Source: Rhizophagus clarus
Lineage: Eukaryota > Glomeromycota > Glomeromycetes > Glomerales > Glomeraceae
Reading direction: 5' to 3'
Assembly (NCBI GenBank): GCA_015698045.1
Contig: BLAL01000034.1
Span: 1,887,824 to 1,951,823, forward strand
DNA length: 64,000 nt
The notes under the pieces: model-generated
The model's input: only the letters and a program-made list of their open reading frames with translations
Database searches by the model: none
What the model was told of the DNA's origin: nothing
Part shown: piece by piece, positions 49,666 through 59,824 of the stretch
Layout: every line of letters starts with the position of its first letter
Numbering within the stretch: position 1 is the stretch's first letter
Position numbers and translations under genes: made by a program

Positions 49666-49954
49666 ATAGTATTACATTCACGTGATTTAAAATCTAGCAT
49701 TTTTATTGGTTATCATAAAAAAAATTTTAAATTCGAAATTCCATTTTGTTGATCTGGCTGGGATATGAGAACCAATTATTTAATTTTGTATTACCTAATT
49801 GATTTTATATACCGGTATTAAATTAATTTAAAAATTAAAAAAAAAATTTATTTTGGGAAAATATCCTCTATTTATATCTAATTGAACATCACGTGTATCA
49901 CGTGATATTATATTAATAATAATTCACAGTTCAATCATTTAACTTTTTTTAAGC

Positions 49955-50175
49955 TTAAACTTTTTTTTGCTTTTCCTTTTGGTTTTCTTTCCTTTCCCTT
50001 TCTTCATTTTCCCTTTTTCACTTTCTTTCGTTTTTCCACTTTCCCTTCTTTCATTTTCTTTCTTTTATCTTTTTTTCCTTTTTTCTTATTTCTTTCTCTT
50101 ACTCGTCTTCCTTTCCTTTCTCTTCGTTCTTTCCTCTTCCTTTATTCCTATTTTTTCCATTTTTTCTTTGTTTTA
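49955..50175 (+). repeat. Polypyrimidine tract
   Basis: About 220 bp almost wholly of T and C on the plus strand (TTTCCTTTCCCTTTC-type). The 69-codon frame across it is low-complexity Phe/Leu/Ser and not a gene. It precedes the module array that starts at about 50176. Confidence 0.7.
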
Positions 50176-52620
50176 GGCATTCATTCGGTCTCTTTGGACG
50201 TGACATTTTGGTAATCCTTTTTCTTTCAGGATTTTCTTGGAATCTAAATACTTTGGTAAGATATTAATTTTTATTTTATTTTATTTTATTTTATGTTTTT
50301 TTGTTTAACGAACTTTACTAATAGTTTGTTATATGATTTCTTCTTTTTTAAGTTTTAACTTTCTCTCTGGAAATAAAGTAAGTATTCGTTTTTATTTTTG
50401 TTTCAGTTTTCTTTATCTTTACTGACAATATCTCCTTTTTTTTAGGTTTGACACCATTCCTTTAGCTTTAGCAGCTCTTGTGGAAATAGATCTTCATTTT
50501 AACCTTTGGAAGTAAGAAAATGGTAGAGAGGGAATTTTTTAAATAACCCTTTTGACAAAATGCTTACTAATGTTTTATTCCTTTATTTTTTTCTTTAGGT
50601 GAGCCTGGACACTTGGAATCTTAATAAAACATCAGTCCATTTTCTTTTTTTAGACAAAAATCAGTAAGGAAGGTTTTTTGAATAACTTTTTAATAAAACG
50701 ATACTAAATTGTTTCATCTTTTTTTTCATTTTGTAGATTACCAGTATTTCAGGACATTTAGACGTGTGTAAATTAGCGAACAGCCAATATCTGGATGCGT
50801 GGAGATTCGGTATCAAAATATACAGGAAAAAAATTTTGACATTTACTACAATGATGATCTAACAAAGATTATGTAATTAAAAATTATAGATTTCATTGGT
50901 GAGGTTCATTTTTTACTTTTAATTTTTATTTTGACGACAGAACTGTTACTAATAGTTCTTTGTTTTTCTTTTTTAGGAATTTGGTTTTTGAATCTCTTTA
51001 GAAATAAATTTCAATTTTAAATGGCCAGGATGTGTTAGATTCAGTGAGTTTTCTAAAAGTTTTGGTAGGCCTTTTTAATATTTTAAAGCTTTACTAATTT
51101 AATTTTTTTTTTTTTATGTTTCTTTTTTTAGATGATATCCTATTGCGTATGGGCCTTCAAAAAACTTTTCCTTCACAATTTATTCCAAATTTATGATTTG
51201 TTTCAGCTTGCTTTCTTTTAGAAGACCGTTCTTCTGTCAGGAACTTGTGTGAATTTCAGTTGGTTTTCTTTTCATGTTCTATTTTAATCATTTATTTTAA
51301 CGAAACTTACGTTCTTTTTTTTCTTCTTTTTTTTATACAATCAGTTCTTTGGATCTTAGGATACGTGAAATTTGATGGGTTTCTCTTTTTCTTTTAAGCT
51401 TTATTTTAATGAAACGTTTACTGATATTTGATTTTTCTCTTTAATAGATGGCCGGTAATGTTTAAATATAAATAAAAAAATGTTTTTAGACGCGTAAAAT
51501 TTCTGTGCGTCAGTCTTTTTATTTTTTATTTTTTTTTTAACACTGTATTCTTTTTTTTTAACGAACAGTTTCTAATAGATTGTTGTCTTTCTTTTTTTCT
51601 AGACGAATCTTTTTGTTTATTAGTTCCTAGAATAGAAGGGTGAAACTATTTTTTTGATGTGTGTATTGTCATAAGTTTCTTTTCTTAATTTGTTTATTAG
51701 TGTTTCAACGAACTTTAACTAACAGTTCTTTTTTTTATTTTGTAATATTAATTCTTCAAATCTTGAGAGGCGGGTATCAGTACCTTTTTAAAATAAATCT
51801 CAGATTTGTTTTTAAAAAAAAAATCCACTTTTTTTAATGAAATAATAATTAATATGTTATTATTTTTCTTTTTTTTTAGGCGGTCAGTTTCCAATTTTGA
51901 AGCACTAGAATCCCTAAACCATTTTCAAAACGCTTTTATTTATAGGATTGCAGTTCCAATTTGAGTATCAATGGAATCTTAGATAAATTTTAGAAATGAA
52001 AACTTTTTGAAAAAAAAATTTTAAGATTATTTCATAGGAATCTGGCTCGACTTGGATAGCAAATTCTATGTAAGTTTTCAAATTACTTTCGAGAACTATT
52101 AAGAAGTTTTTTTATCATATTTGAAGAAACATTACCTTACTTTTTCTTTCTTTTTGTAGGGTCTCATTAGTTTCTATTTTGGTATCAGAAATTTTGAAGG
52201 TATAAATTTCGAAATTTTATTTTATTATTTTATTTTAGTCAAGAAGCGTTAACTAGCGTTTTGTTATTTACTTTTTGCAGGTCAACCAGATGAAAATTAC
52301 GACTAGACTTTGAAATCAAGATATGTGAGTCAGTGGAATTTGGTTTGTTGTTTCTGAAAAGTTATTAACAAACTCTATTTATTATCTTTTTTTTAATTTT
52401 TCCAGAACTTTCACTATATCTTTTTTCTCAATTATAGAATTTGTGTTTTGGATACTAAGAATAATTAATTTTGAAGGTATCATTTGAAATTTTTTTTTTG
52501 GTTTTTTTATCAGTATTTATTTTTTAATGTTTCTGTTTCTCTTTTTTTTTATAAATTTTTGAGTTTAGGAAGTGTTTCTATTTGGACGTTTTCTAACATT
52601 TCTTGGAATTGCTAGATAAT
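50176..52620 (+). other. Array of intron-like modules without an open frame (candidate spliced non-coding RNA)
   Basis: About a dozen modules of 120-250 bp repeat the same order: GT-rich donor-like site (GTAAGATATT, GTAAGTATTC, GTAAGAAAAT, GTAAGGAAGG), a TACTAAT/TACTAAC branch-like word often inside AACGAACTTTACTAATAGTT, a T-run and TTTAG. Between AG and the next GT lie 25-70-nt exon-like pieces, several holding a TTGGAATCTTA-like word. All frames are closed. Strand bias (T on plus) and site order favour plus-strand transcription. The modules look duplicated from one another. I cannot tell a real spliced RNA from a satellite that grew out of an intron. Confidence 0.4.
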
Positions 52621-52659
52621 AGATTTTTAATATAGATTTTAGCATAGTATAAAATAAAA

Positions 52660-53015
52660 TAATGTATCTTTCTAATAAAGCAATGAAATAATATAATATT
52701 ATTTAATAATAAATAATTTAACGTTATAATAATTATCATTATTTAATAATATTGATGATTATTGTTATTTAATGATATTGATGATTATCATTGATATAAC
52801 CAAATCGATACTACTCAATGAGTCTGATTATTATTGATAGATCTCATGTGACCTTTCCATCAATATACATTTCTATCGATATTTGTCATTTTAATTAAAT
52901 TCTGATAATTTGTCATCATTTACCCACATCGATACTACTTAACGAGTCTGATTATTATCAATAGATATTATGTGACCTATCCATCGATATATATTCCCTA
53001 AAAAAATTTTCTGAT
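52660..53015. repeat. AT satellite and duplicated block with right inverted-repeat arm
   Basis: Contains ATTATTTAATAATATTGATG-type repeats, then two copies of a block ending in CGATACTAC(T)CAATGAGTCTGA-like sequence (about 52806 and 52931), each followed by TGTGACCT. The last 35 bp (about 52981-53015) match, as reverse complement, the sequence at 43727-43760 (ATCAGAAAATTTTTTTAG). Confidence 0.55.
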
Positions 53016-53269
53016 AGTTGCTAACAATTTTTTTAATAATTTATTAAATAAAATATTGCGAAATGTTTTTTAAAATAATTTACCAATATAATAACATTTT
53101 TACTACATTTTTTTAACAGTATTAATAACAAATATTAAATTGCTAGATAATTTGATGAATTATATAATAGCCATCAAATTATCTAGCCAATTTGTTAATT
53201 TTTTACTAATAAACTTTACAGAAACCTTAAGTTTTTGAACAATGCCGAATTGATATAATAACAATGTTA

Positions 53270-53880
53270 AATTCATATCATTGCGATATCGATTTATTGA
53301 AACAATATCATTATGATGTCACCATAATATCGTTTCAATATTAACAAAAGATATCGTGAAAATATTCGCTTGAAGAAACATCGAATCATTACCATTATGA
53401 TATCGTTGCAATAACAATAATTTCAAAAAAGAAATGCAAAATAAATATTGGTATCGTATCAATATTCACTCGTTGTATCGACAAGATATCGTAAAAATAT
53501 TTGCTTGAAGAAATATCGAAGTGACATCGCTTTGATATGGTTACAATAAACGATAATTTTCAAAAAAAAAAACGCAAATAAATGATATCGTACTAATATT
53601 GGTTCGGTATATCGAAAAGATATCGCAAAAATATTTATTTGAAGAATATCAAATCAACATCGGCTCGATATAGTTAAAACAACGATATTTTTTTAAAAAA
53701 ACGCGAAATAATGATGATATCAATACGATATAGTTAAAACAACGCAAAATAAAAATGGTATCGATATGATATCGTCTTAATGTTGACTCGCTGTGTTGAT
53801 GATATTGTCAAAATTACAAATAATCAAGCCAAAATCATCTTGATATTGATCAAATAACGATTCTAAAAAAACGCGAATTG
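53270..53880. repeat. Degenerate tandem repeat with GATATCG words
   Basis: Units of about 100-120 bp share AAGATATCGTAAAAATATT, GCTTGAAGAAA and a block with TTTCAAAAAA followed by CGCAAATAA. About five units, increasingly diverged to the right. No open frame. Confidence 0.6.
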
Positions 53881-54477
53881 GTAAATTCTCTTCGATTAGT
53901 TCAATAGTTCTTGTAATTAGTTATTTGGTAAATATTGCACAATTGTAATATAATGATCTAATAATTGCTTAATATTACATATCTTGACAAGTAAAAACCG
54001 TTCTTTATTGAAAAAAAGAAATAGACGGACTTTTGTATATTCTTTGGTTTTCAATTGGAAAATTTTCTTTTTTCACTTACTTATTCAAACAAAATATATA
54101 CCGGCAGCTTCGTTGTTATAGTTAGATATACTTTTTAAAATTGAGGACACTCAACTATGTACTTTCATTGTTAAATTAAAAAAGCCTCCCTGATACGACA
54201 CCTAAGTCCTTCCTGAGTTTCGTATTCTTGTTTGTTTTAACTTTGAAAAATCTCGCCTACATCATTCTTCTTTCGTTCCTACTCTCATGACTCAAAACTC
54301 ACACTAAAGACTTTTTAAAGCAATATATTCTTACGGACAAGCAAAATCGCGACTTGGTTTTAGACGTTACTTTGAAAAAAAAAAAACGCGTAATTTTGAA
54401 GTGATCATCATGTGACTTTAATTACACAGATTTATGAAAACCGCAATAATTATGTGCATATACACTAAAAATATTCT
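53881..54477. other. Intergenic spacer downstream of the SNF2 gene
   Basis: Non-coding DNA between the satellite and the 3' end of the minus-strand SNF2 gene. Nothing further recognised. Confidence 0.45.
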
Positions 54478-56559
54478 TTAACTACTGCCTAATAAAATTT
54501 GCAGGGCTTCATCAACAATATTCAGATTCTCAGATCGCTGCTCATCAAAAGCTTGGAATATCAAGCCACGTTTTTTCTTTTGAAGTTCAAACACGCGATC
54601 TTCAATTGTATTCTCAATAAAAAATCTAAAGACAGAAACTGGCCGAGTTTGACCAATTCTATAAATTCGATCTATAGCTTGATCCTCAATACTTGGATTC
54701 CACCAAGGATCCATAAGAAAACATTGATTAGCAACAGTAAGATTCAATCCCAAAGATCCGCATTTTAAACTAATTAGAAGAACCTTTATTTCCGGATCAT
54801 TGTTGAAATTATTTACAGTCTCTTCTCGCTGATTACGTGACATTTTGCCATCAAATCGAACAAATTTGACATTTGCATCTTTAAATGCAATTTCAATCAA
54901 ATCAAGAAAAGATGTCCATTGGCTGAAGACTACTGATTTATCGTTATTTTGATTTAAAAATTTCAATAAAGCTTCAATTTTGGAACTTATTTTAAAATCA
55001 TCTAAATTTCTAATTTCTTCTTCTATTTGAATTGTTGTTAATTCAATTAATTGATTCATATTAACTGAATTTTGGCATATCGGACAAGAAAATGGTTCAT
55101 CTCCAAAACTAATTTTGATGCAATCTTTGTCAAATATATGTTTACAAGGAGTAATTGTAGGAGTTGTTAATGGTTTAGAGCACATATAGCAACTTTTATT
55201 ATTACTAACAGATATTTTCAGGGCAGCCAATCTTTCATCATTCATATTGCTATCAGCATCATTTATTTGTCTCTTACAAAGCTCTGTGTGATTGCAAATC
55301 TGTCGTAATCTCAGGAGCATTTCCAGAAACGTTACATAATTATATTTTAAATCGCCATTTCTTGATTCTTTCCAACTCCTAAATTGTTCTTTTATATTAC
55401 TTTCCATGTTATCATAAATCTTTTTCTCATCCGTCTTAAACTTAATTTTATGAGTATAGAAATTAATAGGAGGAAGACATACTATAGGACGTCCATTGAA
55501 TTTCATATCCTTTGTTCTACGAAGACAAACGGCTTTTATTAAGCTTCTAAGATTGTTACCATCTTTAAACTTTATTGTTTTGTTATTAAATATGCTATTC
55601 CATATTTCTAGACTATCAAAAGGAGTGAATTTTAAGAATTTAATTAAAGAATATATATCATTTAATTCGTTCATAATTGGGGTTCCTGTAAGAATCCATC
55701 TTCTCTCAGCATCCAAATTACATACGGCAATACTTTGTTTTGTTGATTGTGTACGAATAATATGTCCTTCATCTAAGATAACTCGAAGCCATTTAATGGC
55801 AAATAATCCACTCCTTTCTTCTATATTTGATTGTGCAAGAATAGCATATGTAGTAATTATTATATCGTAAGTTTTAAGAAATTCTGGATCATTAATTCGA
55901 TCAACGCCATGAAAAACATAATAAGAAAGAGACCCTTTCTTAACATGCTTGTTGATTTGGTCAATCCAATTTTCAAGCACACTTAAAGGAGCAACAATCA
56001 GAGTAGTTTTAGAATATGTGGAATCTAAATTGATTGCAGGTTTGGAAGCTATCAAAGCAATCATTTGTATCGTCTTACCAAGACCCATATCATCAGCGAG
56101 TATTCCACCTCTGGCAAGATTAGGGCGTGTTATTGTTGCAAACCTTGCTAATGTATTAAAGTAGAGTATTTTTTTCGTTTGATCCTCCTTTTGAATCCAG
56201 AATTGAACTTCCTCATCAATAGTTGGCTCTTTAGGGTGTTCATTTGATAACATCCAACCAAGGCCTTGCTTCTGATACGGAAGTAATTTCGTAATTAATG
56301 TTTCTGGTTGTGGTGCTTCTAGGAGATTTACTAGAAATTCAGTTTCTGATTGTGGTGCCGAATTCACTTTTTTTGCAATTTCAAAGTCTTTGGGAATAAC
56401 TTGTAATTTTGGTAGTCCAACAACTGAACTGCTTTTGTTATTTTTATAAAATTTTTTAAGAGTATTTGATGTGTTATTATTAGAATTATTATTATTTTCA
56501 TTGTTAACTCTTTTAATTCTAAATTTTGGTAGTCCTGTATTATTATTATCGGTAGACAT
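54478..56559 (-). CDS. SNF2-family ATPase with RING finger (Rad5/Rad16/HLTF type)
   Basis: Single-exon, 693 residues, in a window where nearly every gene is spliced. The N-terminus (1-50) is Asn-rich and contains two copies of a GLPKFRI/GLPKLQV motif. The Snf2 ATPase follows: LLPYQKQGLGWML at 92, Walker A DDMGLGKT at 156, VAPLSVLENW at 189, motif II DEGH at 263, LTGTPIMNEL at 290. A C3HC4 RING (first Cys at 457, CPICQ at 492) sits between the helicase halves as in Rad5, Rad16 and HLTF. The C-terminal lobe has VVFSQWTSFLDL at 543, RFDGKMSRNQRE at 568, SLKCGSLGLNL at 597 and RIYRIGQTRPV at 631. Rad5-type proteins combine DNA translocation with ubiquitin ligase activity in damage tolerance; Rad16 acts in repair. 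It lacks a HIRAN domain, so the Rad16/Uls1 side is somewhat more likely. The DEGH in place of DEAH is common in this group. Intact. Confidence 0.9.
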   Translation of the reverse strand: MSTDNNNTGLPKFRIKRVNNENNNNSNNNTSNTLKKFYKNNKSSSVVGLPKLQVIPKDFEIAKKVNSAPQSETEFLVNLLEAPQPETLITKLLPYQKQGLGWMLSNEHPKEPTIDEEVQFWIQKEDQTKKILYFNTLARFATITRPNLARGGILADDMGLGKTIQMIALIASKPAINLDSTYSKTTLIVAPLSVLENWIDQINKHVKKGSLSYYVFHGVDRINDPEFLKTYDIIITTYAILAQSNIEERSGLFAIKWLRVILDEGHIIRTQSTKQSIAVCNLDAERRWILTGTPIMNELNDIYSLIKFLKFTPFDSLEIWNSIFNNKTIKFKDGNNLRSLIKAVCLRRTKDMKFNGRPIVCLPPINFYTHKIKFKTDEKKIYDNMESNIKEQFRSWKESRNGDLKYNYVTFLEMLLRLRQICNHTELCKRQINDADSNMNDERLAALKISVSNNKSCYMCSKPLTTPTITPCKHIFDKDCIKISFGDEPFSCPICQNSVNMNQLIELTTIQIEEEIRNLDDFKISSKIEALLKFLNQNNDKSVVFSQWTSFLDLIEIAFKDANVKFVRFDGKMSRNQREETVNNFNNDPEIKVLLISLKCGSLGLNLTVANQCFLMDPWWNPSIEDQAIDRIYRIGQTRPVSVFRFFIENTIEDRVFELQKKKRGLIFQAFDEQRSENLNIVDEALQILLGSS

Positions 56560-56834
56560 TTGAGATTTTATTTGAATGATTTATTATTTGAGAATATTCA
56601 TAAAAAAAAATTATTTCTCATTAGTATATTAAATGGAAAAGAAACAAAAGATTTCAAATTATTAATAAAAAATATTCTTACGTGAGTATACTGTGGTAAA
56701 AAGTGTGGAAAAAATGTACTTACGTGTGTATATAAAAAAAATCTAATCTCGAATAAAAAAAGTCATATCTAGATTACCCCGTATAAATAATTTTGAATTG
56801 TGCGACGCGTGATTCATCTGCGGCACCTGTGTGG
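56560..56834. promoter_or_regulatory. Upstream region of the SNF2 gene
   Basis: 275 bp of AT-rich DNA between the SNF2 start codon and a small transposon. It probably includes the promoter and 5' untranslated region. No specific site seen. Confidence 0.35.
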
Positions 56835-57226
56835 CAGGGCCGATGATTTTCTGCGGCACTAAAAGGTAAAATTTGTGTGTGATAAAAATAAATTTTGTGT
56901 TATGTTGTGTTTTCCTATTTTTGGTAATTTTGTGTAATTTTGTGGCGTTTTAAATAAAATTTTGTGCCATTTCTGCGATAATTTCTCATAATTTTTACAA
57001 TTCGAACTTCCTTAAAAAATTTTCTAGATTACACAAACTATGCTAATTATGGAAGCCACATGAAAATTATATAGAAATTACATGGCAATTGTGTGGAATT
57101 ATGCGCTCGTATATATAAATAAATAAATTTTGTGAAATTATGTTGTGATATTTTGAAATTTTTGTTTATCACAAAATTTTGTGATTTATGTGATATTCTG
57201 CGAAACACAAAATATCATCGGCCCTG
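56835..57226. mobile_element. Small hAT-type MITE with perfect 8-bp target duplication
   Basis: 392 bp. Ends are CAGGGCCGATGAT on the left and the reverse complement of ATCATCGGCCCTG on the right. CTGTGTGG stands directly outside both ends (56827-56834 and 57227-57234). This end sequence and 8-bp duplication are typical of hAT-derived MITEs. The interior is full of TTTTGTG/CACAAAA words and has no open frame. It lies 275 bp upstream of the SNF2 start and could affect that promoter. Confidence 0.85.
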
Positions 57227-57234
57227 CTGTGTGG

Positions 57235-57860
57235 TATCTGACTCGCAATAAATGGATTACTTTATTGTAGATCAATATTTTATTCGTTACAACATTATGC
57301 AGCGTAGCATAGTAAAAAAAGAAAATCTTTTATTATATGCAATGCGGAAATATCAATGTTCGGTACAGATTGATTTTTATAAATCCCATGAGATCGACTT
57401 TAAATTTGATTAAGATTAAATAATGTTTAAAATAAAGTTCTTATATAGTTAATACCTAATTCAATTTATAAAAATTCCTTAAAGATAAAATGTTTAAAGT
57501 TTCTTAAGGAATCTATTAAATTATAGAATCCTTTAGTATCTTTAAACTTTGCTATAAATGTTTTAAGTGTTTATAATATAATACTTTATAGATCTTATAT
57601 TTATTATTAAAAGTTCTGCATACATTTTGAGAATTAACATATAGTCTCTTAAGAGGAATGAGGTGGTAAATATGAATTATTTATATATTTTTTCGATGAA
57701 AATTTAATAAATTTTTCGATTTATTATTATTGTATTATTATTTTATAGAACTAAAAGATGCCGACTAAGAAAATAAAAAAAAATAACACGTTCTGGATTA
57801 ATTATAATAATGAAAAAGATATTTATCTCTTTAGACTGCTTTTTCCTTTCCTTTACTGTT
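57235..57860. other. Intergenic region
   Basis: AT-rich. No supportable gene; small repeated words such as TTTAAAGTTTCTTAAGGAAT near 57490. Frames starting near 57758 and 57810 run into the simple repeat and are not genes. Confidence 0.4.
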
Positions 57861-57985
57861 ACCAGCTTTATTCCCTCTTCCTCTTCCTCTTCCCCTTCCT
57901 CTTCCTCTTCCTCTTCCTTTTCCTCTTCCCCGTCCCCTTCCACTTCCCCGTCCTCCGCTTCCCCTTCCCTTTCCACTTCCCTGTC
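57861..57985 (+). repeat. (TTCCTC)n-type simple repeat
   Basis: A pyrimidine-rich microsatellite that opens Ser-rich frames forward and Glu-rich frames on the reverse strand. It lies 3' of the minus-strand gene at 58215-59695. The open frames are a product of base composition. Confidence 0.75.
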
Positions 57986-58214
57986 CTTCATTTCCACTAT
58001 TATTACTACTATTGCCACCGTCATTATCAGTAACTTCCTTCTCCTCCTGCTGTTGCTTTTGAATACCTCTATACTCCTGCTGGGTATAATAGATTCCTTT
58101 TTTGATTATTATAAACCATCGTTCTGCACTTTCCCTACTCGGTAATCGTTCAAATAAATTGGGCGTGAGACCGGTTACAAGATCGAATATTACAAAACTT
58201 TTATTGCATATATT

Positions 58215-59695
58215 TCACAACTTGTTCATTCTCTCAGCTGAAGTTCTGTAGCTTCTCCATTGTCTTTGTGTCAGTTTTTCTTCAGCTTTCTTAAGAAAGT
58301 TTTCTAATATATCTTTAGCTTTTGAAGCATTCGTTTCGCCAAATGATTTTGGCTCGGAAGCGACTGCTTCTAATGTTTTCTTATATAACTCGTAAAAATA
58401 CGAGTATCTCCTAACGTTTCTTCTTCTTGATAATTCAGAAGTTTCATCTTCTGATTTTATTTCATCTAATATTGTAAGCATATCCTCTATTAATAAAGAC
58501 ATATTACCATCGTCTATTTTATCCAGAAAATTAATTCTTGAATTATGATCGTCATCAATGTTTTTAGTTAGGGAAATAGCACCTTTTATTTTGGAGCCAT
58601 CAAACTCCATTTCCTTTTCCAAATAATTATCATAATATTCCTGTAGATTCTGTATATATTTTTTGTTATCGTAATTAGGTTGCATCATCGGGGGGTTTAT
58701 TGGCAGACGATCTTGGACTGTTTTTAAATGATATATTAGCCATGCAACGGCTAATATATCTTCCTTAAGATTTTCATCATTAGCTGCCTTTTCTTTATAT
58801 AAAAGATTGATCCCTATTGTTGTATTATTATTGCTATTGTCTTCAGCAGGTAATCGCCGAAGTATATAGGGATTATCTAGAAACCTGCTCTCTTCCGTTT
58901 CTATAAAACGTTGATCAGCCATGTAAAATGTCGGTTTTATATCTAGTGAACCCGACGGAAGTACTGCAGTCAATTTTTGTTCATCTATATTCAAAATTAT
59001 TTTTTTACAATTGCTGCCACTCATGCTCTTTAGAGCAACCAACCCGTCTTTCAAAGTATTTGCGGGAATATTTTCTAGAAATTGCTGGACTTCGTAATGA
59101 TCTTCCGAAAGAATTTCGATTGTGTCTTGAATAAAAATAAATTTGTAATGCGATAATTAATAACAGATTCTCATAAAAAAAGTCAGATTTTTTACATAAT
59201 GTATGATTCTACAGCTATTAGAATAGTATATGTATATAATAATATATATATTTTACCTTTTTCTTTCAAGTTTCCTACCGAGATTAATTTGACTTTTTTT
59301 GCTTCTTTACTTTCAATAGGCTTTTCGTCCTTCCTTTTCCTCGACGAACCTGCCATCACAATTTGTTCGTCTGACGAACCTGCCGTCACAATTTGTTCAT
59401 CTAACGGACCTGCCGTCACAATTTGTTCATCTGACAGACCTGCCATCACAATTTGTTCGCCTGACGAACCTGCCGTCACAATTTGTTCATCTAACGGACC
59501 TGCCGTCACAATTTGTTCATCTGACAGACCTGCCGTCACAATTTGTTCATCTGACGGACCTGCCGTCACAATTTGTTCATCTGACGGACCTGCCGTCGCA
59601 ATTTGTTCATTATTTTCTAAGGACGGAGAATTTTCTAATGGAAGTTCTGAATTGGATTTATCTTCAGGATGAAATGATGGCGAAGGTTGGGACAT
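58215..59695 (-). CDS. Unknown protein with nine decapeptide repeats
   Basis: Two exons (59257-59695 and 58215-59125) give 449 residues from the ATG at 59695. Residues about 30-118 are nine tandem copies of a 10-residue unit around EQIVTAGPSD, with a higher order of three units (ending LSD, PLD, SS). A basic patch RKRKDEKPIESKEAKKVK, probably a nuclear signal, follows. Exon 2 encodes a globular-looking, mostly helical region of about 300 residues with no recognised domain: ILSEDHYEVQQFLENIPA, then LLYKEKAANDENLKEDILAV, an AWLIYHLKTVQDRLP segment, and a C-terminal RRRNVRRYSYFYELYKKTLE stretch. No catalytic motif seen. Possibly a nuclear or effector-like protein of this lineage; that is speculation. 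The coding frame is clean. Confidence 0.65.
59345..59612 (-). repeat. 30-bp coding minisatellite (nine units)
   Basis: Direct 30-bp repeats (GCCGTCACAATTTGTTCATC on the plus strand) inside exon 1 of the unknown gene. Very high similarity between units and a 90-bp higher-order period suggest recent expansion or homogenisation. The opposite strand is also open throughout, a consequence of the period being divisible by three. Confidence 0.85.
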
Positions 59696-59824
59696 TTTAA
59701 AATTTACGAAACCAGACAAATTTCTTGATTGTTTATTATGATGATTTTTCTGATTTTTTGAAAAGGAATTTTATCTCTTTTTATATATATATTTTTTAAT
59801 TGTACTATATGATAAACACCATTC

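Larger units (their letters stand above)
44530..49815. mobile_element. Decayed DNA transposon with DDE gene between inverted repeats
   Basis: Left arm at about 44530-44580 and right arm at about 49762-49815 share AATTAAATAATTGGTTCTCA and flanking bases as reverse complements (about 30 of 34 positions). They enclose the transposase-like gene of 45073-49473. The words near TTTTATATACGG also recur in direct orientation at both ends. Target duplications could not be fixed, so the exact ends are uncertain. Confidence 0.6.

Noticed and set aside
49967-50176. Phe/Leu/Ser-rich frame
   Set aside because: Artefact of the polypyrimidine tract.
55496-55870. 124-codon plus-strand frame inside the SNF2 gene
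   Set aside because: Antisense shadow of conserved helicase sequence.
57743-58145. Glu-rich reverse and Ser-rich forward frames
   Set aside because: Both are produced by the TTCCTC microsatellite; no support outside it.
59199-59672. 157-codon plus-strand frame over the 30-bp repeats
   Set aside because: Open only because the repeat period is a multiple of three; the minus strand has the spliced gene and a nuclear-type patch.
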